NCBI RefSeq assembly: GCF_037975245.1
Contig: NC_092578.1
Location: 5,187,001 to 5,251,000 of the forward strand
Direction: 5' to 3'
DNA: 64,000 nucleotides
Source: Apostichopus japonicus
Taxonomy: Eukaryota > Echinodermata > Holothuroidea > Aspidochirotida > Stichopodidae
Numbering within the stretch: position 1 is the stretch's first letter; every line of letters starts with the position of its first letter. A program made the translations under genes and the position numbers. Positions 51,501 to 60,500 of the stretch are shown here, piece after piece. The notes under the pieces were generated by a model. That model was not told the DNA's origin. It worked only from the letters and a program-made list of their open reading frames with translations, and did no database searches.

Positions 51501-54500
51501 TTATTAGTTATTACATTTCAACCTCAAAGTTAAGAAACTCCATTTACCTTCGTCATCGAAAGTGTCTGTAGGTTTGCTTTGTTGGCAAATTTTCAGAAGA
51601 GGGGAGGGGGGCATAAAGACTTTAGTTGACACAGCTTAAAAAAATGCTACCATTTTCCATGCCTATTGACATTTTGGTACTATGTTCTATGAAGTTTCTA
51701 AGCCTTGGAATTTGATTTTTCAATTTCCATGACTTTTCCATGACTTTTGAAAAACCTTGCAACATATTCCACTCTCTACAGGTAATATCTCTCTCTGTAA
51801 TATCGCCTTTTTTTACAGGAAATCATTACATCCTTTACCACCCTTTGCCCACAGATTGGGTACAGTTAACTGTGGCCTGCGAGATCAATTTCACGATCAC
51901 CATTTGTCTAAACACATGTCATCTCAAATCGTTGTGTATATTCAAATGGGCATTGGGAAGTCAATGGAATATCTTTCATGGATGTAGGCAAAATCCAAGT
52001 CTATATTTATATATCCATACCTGAGGTAGTCACAATCATGACCGTACTTGGTGACGTGTATTCATTCGTACTGGCATAAGATGTCGTCGTTTCTGGAGAA
52101 GTTGTTGAATACTGGTTTGATGCAGTTGTTGACGAACCTTCAGAATGGCAGATAAAAATAGTTCAGAACTTTGAATATATATGTACAGGTAAACAAAAAA
52201 CAGACATCTCATACACCCAATATTATATTCATGGTGTTACTAAATGACAATACAGGATTGCAATTATATGTAGATATAAATATATTGCTAGTTTTAGATG
52301 GCAAAAGCATGACGACTTGGTAACCTTTGATTTCACTTTGTGTCCGTGAAGTTATTATGAAATGCCTTTTTACAAGGCTTTATTCATTCATGAAAGAACA
52401 CTGCCTAATGAGTTGTACATAAACAGGAAAGACCACAAGAACATGATAATACCGATAGGCATTCAAGTTTTCTACCATATGTCTGAATGTTTGAATTTAG
52501 TTTTAAGGCGACAAAGTTTAAATACATCCTATGACCAAAATCAGAATATACTGGTAAAGCTACAGCTGGACTGAGTCGACTATCGCAGATTAATATAGCG
52601 TTAGTTTCCAACCAACTTTTCTGTAATCATGCATGGGTCGGACAATGCTTGAAAATTCTACTTGTTAGGAGTCCAAGAACTGCTTAGCAACCAAGTTACA
52701 TCCACCCGGAGCAGTCCTTTACTTAGGACAGGTTAAACATGTAAGAAATAAATGCCATACAGATGTGTGGGTGGAAAAACTGTTAAATGCTAGATACCTG
52801 GGTCTATTGTAACACCAGAAAATAGTGTGTATTGAAGTAAAAAAGACTTGTAAGCAATAAGATACATCCATCTTGAGCAACCCTATATGTAGGACAAGGT
52901 TAAATATGTAAGAAATACATGCTCCACAGATGTGAGGCTGGAAAAACTGTTACATGCTAGATACCTAGGTATATTTAAGTAAGTTACACATTGTAACACC
53001 AGAAAATATTGTGTATTGAAGTCAAAAAGACTTATACATCCATCCTAAGCAACCCTATACGTAGGACAGGTTAAACATGTAAGAAACAAATGCTCCACAG
53101 ATTAGAGGAAAACTACTATTCATTAGATACCTGGGTACAAGTAAGGTACACATTGTAACACAAGAAAAGTTGTTGTTATAAACGAAGACTATAGTTACTT
53201 GAAGTGTGAAAGGCACTTACCACAGTATTCTTCATCTGAGCAGTCACCACACTGGCAATTACCATCACAGACCAAGTAGGCCTTAATGCAAGATGAATCA
53301 CTACATTGGTACTCTCCTTGGTAACAAACTCTGGGTATTTCTGTCGGCATGGTAACGGTCACTGTGAAGACATAGAAGTCAGAATTGAATGGATATATGG
53401 TTGTCTGCACATTTTTATGGTTTAACATGTCAATAGCCTAACAAGAATTGAAATTTAAGTTGTTTATTTCTGATCATTAAGGCATTTTCTTGTTTTTTTT
53501 GTTAATTAGGAATTCCCTGCTCTATTACATGTTTTAAGTAGCCTACCATTCACGGATGCTGAATAGTGACTTTAAAATGTCAGTACCACAATATTACAAA
53601 TCCTGTTAAACACAAACGTGACTCACCTGGAGATTGACATCCTAACAGTTCCAATCTAACAACTGGCTTCAGGCTGAAGTCAACGATGTGAAACTGAATG
53701 AATCTGCCCAGCAGAGCGGTTGGGAATAGTATCTCCCTCTCTTCCGAGCTGCTGTTGATGCCCGCAAACACCTGCATTTTAATAGATTAAATATCAAGAA
53801 ATAAAAGTTGACTTGCAATGTGTTAGGCTATTAGATAGGCTTTATACTATATAACACTGAGTGTTAGAGAGATGTACAGCATCATGCACACACATGAAGG
53901 TTTTTCAGTGTATGCATGCAGGAACTGCGAAGAAGCCTCGTCGACTTATCAAAGCCGCAAGCTGACCGAAGTCAGTCTCTTAGATTCATATTTAACGTCC
54001 ATGATAATGAATTGTCAATTATCAACAACTCTGTAACTGGACCGACAAACATTAATCTTGGAGTGACTCAAACTGGCCGGGGCCTCATGATTGAAAGGCA
54101 CCGGCGTTAACCACTGAGCTAACACTCCTGGTAATTATCCTGTGTAATTATCCTGTGGGTAAAACTGTGTGTAATTACACGAGTGACTGATATTGCTTCC
54201 TACTGAAATCTGCTGCTTTTAAGAAGGTTAAGGATGGAATTCAGAAGGAGGAGTAGGGGGGATGGTGGGTGGATGGGGGAGTAGATTGTCTAGTATAATT
54301 ATAATCGTTTTTAACAACATAGTGGATATTCTAAAACCGGGGCATGAAACCACACTTTTTACGACTTATGGTAAATGTTAATGTTGCATACTGAGGACCA
54401 TGGCACCACCTATGACGTCAGTACTTAGGTTAAAATTTGTGCTGAATTTTTTCAAGATTTGAAAACTAATTCTGCCAGATTAAATCTTAATGTTGATTTT

Positions 54501-57500
54501 GTTGAGTAGAAACGAATAAAAGAATATATCTCCACTGGTCAAACCCCCCCCCAAAAAAAAAACAACCAAACATAATTTGCATAATGAAGGAGGAATTTAA
54601 CACTAAGGTGTTTAAAATATTTCTGCCAATACACGAATGAAATCATTTTAATTGCGGTGAGGGACTTCAAGATGATAGTCATGCATCTTACCAAACTGTT
54701 CATCTCGCTGGAAACGTTGACGTACGTCTCGTTATCGACGCTAAACGACACTCTGAAAGTTTCCACGAAACCAGACCCATCCTCTCCTCCTCCTTGCAAA
54801 ACCAGTCCGGTGACCTGCAACACATGACCGAGGTCAAAGGTTACCGACGGATCGCCGTCAGATGGATCCGGCGTCCAGCCGACGAATCCGTTTTCGTCTC
54901 TTAGACTGTTTAAGCGAATGTTGTCGACAGAGTTGTCCGATTCTGTCGAGGAGGCATGTATCTGGCCGGATGGCAGAGAACCGAACTCTAAGCCCAGAGC
55001 ATCGTGACATGGTTCTGAAATTTTAAACAAAAACGCCAAAGTTAAACATTTATTGAGTTGTCATACCATCAATGAAGTGAAGGCAAACAAGTCAAGCAAT
55101 AGAAACAGGGAACTGCCATACACAAATTCCACTATATGGATGTATGAAAATTTTTCTCCAAACTTTATTGTGCTTTGTAAACAATGTATAAGTCTGTTGT
55201 CCTGCAAATAGTGGAGAAGGAGGGGGCAGGGTTTGACCGATTTGTAAGCAAAATCTTATTACAGTGTGAGCTTACCATCAGGAATATAAGAAATATCAAA
55301 ACTTGTGATTAAATTATGCAGCTCTATATATACTATTTCAGGATATTACTGCTTATGTTGTTATGGTTGTTAACTATTCAGAATAACTCTCTATGCAAGG
55401 GCGGCGGAACCGGGGGGGGGCACAGGGGGCACGTGCCCCCCCACTTTTCCTCAGGTTAAAAATGTGCCCTTTTTCTACACAAAAATTGTACCCTTGATCA
55501 CCTTATTAGGTCAGTGATATTTCAGTAAGAGATCTAATCCTAATTTAGAACTATCAGGGGCGTAGCCAGTATGTACAGTAGCACTGTAGGCCCCGGCCTA
55601 TCGTTGATTAACAGACTTTACATGTATAGAGCTGCAGCACTTCATTGCCTGTTGTTGTCACGATCGGCGTTCCAAGTTCCAAAACAGCCTTTTCGATAAA
55701 CATTTACTAGCTACAGTTGTATCAAAGACAATTACTGGCTATAGTTGTAACAAAGACATTGCTGGCCTATCTTTGTATCTACAAGTATCAGAAGTTGAAA
55801 AGTAAGACTACTCGGTACATGTACCTTGCTAATTTTAAATACATTATGTACGTATTGAATTACGTACTATTTTAACTTGTTTGTTTTTTGGGGTTTAAAA
55901 GTGATATTAAATGAGGTGTCTCAAGTTAGCAAGAGGCCAGGGAACCAGAATGAACACTAGGGAAGTGCCATTTCCGGCCATCTTGGGGGTTTGTAAAACC
56001 AAAAATTTTCTGGGACGCTCCATGCCAACCGATGGTGGGGCTCCGCTCAGATAGTCGTGCCTACAACTTTGCAAATCCTGGCTACGCCTCTGACTATTAA
56101 TGAATTTCTGTGGGTCAAACTCAAAGCTATTTCGAATGGAATTTTTTTTTTAAGCTCTTAACAAGAAATAAACTCTTATTCGGTAGATTCCTACTTTAGC
56201 ATGCAATTAGCATGATTTCACCTCATTTTGTCTCGAAAGAAAACTTGTTCCTTGTTTCCCAATTTGCACATTGGATATTGCAGTGCTAGTATGCATTTTT
56301 TCCTTGAGAGGGGGGGGGGCGTTGGAGTGATGTGTATACACAAATAAGATAATACAATAAGAGTTATAAAGGGTACTAAATATCAAGCTGCATCAGTCCA
56401 ATCGAATTTCTGCAAAGTGCCCTTTGACGTCGGTGCACCCCCAGATTAAAAGTGCTTCTGCCGCCCTTGTCTCTATGCATTGCTACTGTAAACTCGTCAT
56501 CGTTCAAGTTTTGGTACTTGTGTTCGTTGCAGAAAAATTACATATCCGATTGATACAGATGTAAAATAGTGGCTTGTAATACTGGACAACAAATTTTGAT
56601 CAAATAAATAGATGCAATTGTGGAATAGTATTTCTTCTCTATAAGAAGGTCAGTTGGACCCATTTTTACATTTTCCATAACAATCTAGTAACATTGTCTG
56701 AGGCTAAAGCTATACATAATCTGTAACACAGAGATCTGCTTACCTTGTGGGATAGTGCTCAAGACAGTCGAGGTTATACTAGAGCTTGTCGTGAAGTTCG
56801 TTGTTCTAAACGTTGAAGGACGGCTTGAGGTTATCAAAGGTACTGTGGTTACTTCTGGTGTTGTTGGTCGTGTCGTGATGGCAACGCTCTCACTTGTAAA
56901 AACAGGAAGGGTAGTCTGTAGAGTATTTTCTTTCACAATGGTAGCACTGGATGGTGAAGTAGAGATGGTAGGGCTTGCTGACTCTGAGGTAGATAGGGTT
57001 GTCATGGATGCAGTTGTGGTGACTCTGGTAGTTGTTATCTCAGGTGTTGTCACAGCTGGTGTTGTAACAGATGTAGTTGTAGCCTTGGGTGTGGTAACTG
57101 CTTCTGTTACTTCAGCTGTTGACACTGCAGGAGTGGTGACACTGGTAGTTGTTATCTCAGGTGTTGTGACAGCTGTTCTTGTAGCAGATGCAGTTGTAGC
57201 CTTTGGAGTTGTAACTGCTTCTGTAGTTACTTCAGCTGTTGATACTGCAAGTGTGGTGACACTGGTAGTTGTTATCTCAGGTGTTGTGACAGCTGTTGTT
57301 GTAGCAGATGCAGTTGTAGCCTTTGGTGTTGTAACTGCTTCTGTAGTTACTTCAGCTGTTGATACTGCAGGAGTAGTGACACTGGTAGTTGTTATCTCAG
57401 GAGTCGTGACAGCTGGTGTTGTAGCAGATGTAGTTGTAGCCTTTGGTGTTGTAACTGCTTTGGTAGTAACTTCAGCTGTTGACACTGCAGGAGTGGTGAC

Positions 57501-60500
57501 ACTGGTAGTTGTTATCTCAGGTGTTGTGACAGCTGGTGTTGTAGCAGATGTAGTTGTAGCCTGCAATGTGGTAACAGCTTCTGTAGTTACTTCAGCTGTT
57601 GATACTGCAGGAGTGGTGACACTGGTAGCTGTTATCTCAGGAGTTGTGACAGCTGGTGTTGTAGCAGATGTAGTTGTAGCCTTTGGTGTTGTAACTGCTT
57701 TGGTAGTAACTTCAGCTGTTGACACTGCAGGAGTGGTGACACTGGTAGTTGTTATCTCAGGTGTTGTGACAGCTGGTGTGGTAGCAGATGTAGTTGTAGC
57801 CTTCAATGTGGTAACAGCTTCTGTAGTTACTTCAGCTGTTGATACTGCAGGAGTGGTGACACTGGTAGCTGTTATCTCAGGAGTTGTGACAGCTGGTGTT
57901 GTAGCAGATGCAGTTGTAGCCTTTAATGTGGTAACAGCTTCTGTAGTTACTTCAGCTGTTGATACTGCAGGAGTAGTGACACTGGTGGTTGTAATCTCTG
58001 GTGTTGTGACAGCTGGTGTTGTAGCAGATGTAGTTGTAGCCTTTGAGGTTTTAAATGCTTCTGTAGTTACTTCAGCTGTTGACACTGCAGGAGTGGTGAC
58101 ACTGGTAGTTGTTATCTCAGGTGTTGTGACAGCTGGTGTTGTAGCAGATGTAGTTGTAGCCTTCAATGTGGTAACAGCTTCTGTAGTTACTTCAGCTGTT
58201 GATACTGCAGGAGTAGTGACACTGGTGGTTGTAATCTCTGGTGTTGTGACAGCTGGTGTTGTAGCAGATGTAGTTGTAGCCTTTGAGGTTTTAAATGCTT
58301 CTGTAGTTACTTCAGCTGTTGACACTGCAGGAGTGGTGACACTGGTAGTTGTTACCTCTGCTGTTGTGACAGCTTGTGTTGTTGTAGCCTTGGGTGTGGT
58401 AATAGCTTCTGTAGTTACTTCAGCTGTTGACACTGCAGGAGTAGTGACACTGGTGGTTGTAATCTCTGGTGTTGTGACAGCTGGTGTTGTAGCAGATGTA
58501 GTTGTAGCCTTTGAGGTTTTAACTGCTTCTGTAGTTACTTCAGCTGTTGACACTGCAGGAGTGGTGACACTGTTAGTTGTTATCTCAGGTGTTGTTACAG
58601 CTGGTGTTGTAGCAGATGTAGTTGTAGCCTTTGGTGTTGTGACTACTTCTGTTGTTACTTCAGCTGTTGATACTGCAGGAGTAGTGACACTGGTGGTTGT
58701 TATCTCAGGTGTTGTGACAGCTGGTGTTGTAGCAGATGTGGTTGCAGCCTTTAATGTGGTAACTGATTCTGTTGTTACTTCAGCTGTTGATACTGCAGGA
58801 GTGGTGACAGTGGTAGTTGTTATCTCAGGTGTTGTGACAGCTGGTGTTGTAGCAGATGTAGTTGTGGCTGCTGGTGTGGTAACTGCTTTTCTTGTTACTT
58901 CAGCTGTTGATACTGCAGGAGTGGTAACACTGGTAGTTGTTATCTCAGAGGTTGTGACAGCTGGTGTTGTAGCAGATGTAGTTGTAGCCTTCAATGTGGT
59001 AACAGCTTCTGTAGTTACTTCAGCTGTTGATACTGCAGGAGTGGTGACACTGGTAGTTGTTATCTCAGGAGTTGTGACAGCTGGTGTTGTAGCAGATGTA
59101 GTTGTAGCCTTCAATGTGTTAACAGCTTCTGTAGTTACTTCAGCTGTTGACACTGCAAGAGTGGTAACACTGGTGGTTGTTATCTCAGGTGTTGCGACAG
59201 CTGGTGTTGTAGCAGATGTGGTTGTAGCCTTTAATGTGGTAACTGATTCTGTTGTTACTTCAGCTGTTGAAACTGCAGGAGTGGTGACAGTGGTAGTTGT
59301 TATCTCAGGTGTTGTGACAGCTGGTGTTGTAGCAGATATAGTTGTAGCCTTTGGTGTTGTGACTACTTCTGTTGTTACTTCAGCTGTTGATACTGCAGGA
59401 GTAGTGACACTGGTGGTTGTTATTTCAGGTGTTGTGACAGCTGGTGTTGTAGCAGATGTAGTTGTAGCCTTTGGTGTTGTAACTGCTTCTGTTGTTACAT
59501 AGAAAACTGGAATGGTGGTTTGCACTGTGTTTTCCTTTACCAGTGTTTGATGAGAGACTTCTGTAGTAGGTGCAGTTGTTAACTCAGGTGAAGAGGATTG
59601 CTGCTGTTCTGTTGTGGTCAATTCCTTTGTTGAGTACTGTGTTGTTACTTCAGCTGTTGATATGGCAGGAGTGGTAACACTGGTGGTTGTTACCTCTTGT
59701 GTTGTGACAGCTGGTGTTGTAGCAGATGTAGTTGTAGCCTTTGGTGTGGTAACTGCTTCTGTTGTTACTTCAGCTGTTGATATGGCAGGAGTGGTAACAC
59801 TGGTAGTTGTTATCTCTGGTGTTGTGACAGCTGGTGTTGTAGCAGATGCAGTTGTAGCCTTTGGTGATGTGACTACTTCTGTTGTTACTTCAGCTGTTGA
59901 TATGGCAGGAGTGGTGACACTGGTGGTTGTTATCTCAGGTGTTGAGACAGCTGGTGTTGTAGCAGATGTAGTTGTAACTGCTGGTGTGGTAACTGCTTTT
60001 GTTGTTACTTCATATGTTGATACTGCAGGAGTGGTAACACTGGTAGTTGTTAACTCTGGTGTTGTGACAGCTGGTGTTGTTGTAGCCTTTGGTGTTGTCA
60101 CTGCTTCTGTTGTTACTTCAGCTGTTGATACAACAGGAGTAGTGACACTGGTGGTTGGAATCTCAGGTGTTGTGACAGCTGATGTAGTTGTAGCAGATGT
60201 AGTTGTAGCCTTAGGTGTTGTCACTGCTTCTGTTGTTACTTCAGCTGTTGACACTGCAGGAGTGGTAACACTGGTAGTTGTTAACTCTGGTGTTGTGACA
60301 GCTGGTGTTGTAGCAGATGTAGTTGTAGCCTTCAATGTGGTAACAGCTTCTGTAGTTACTTCAGCTGTTGATACTGCAAGAGTGGTAACACTGGTGGTTG
60401 TTATCTCAGGTGTTGCGACAGCTGGTGTTGTAGCAGATGTGGTTGTAGCCTTTAATGTGGTAACTGATTCTGTTGTTACTTCAGCTGTTGATACTGCAGG

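Noticed and set aside
51650-51780. Repeated TTTCCATGACTTTTCCATGAC phrases suggesting a transposon end
   Set aside because: Only one end is visible and no partner or duplication was found. Left as unassigned intron sequence.
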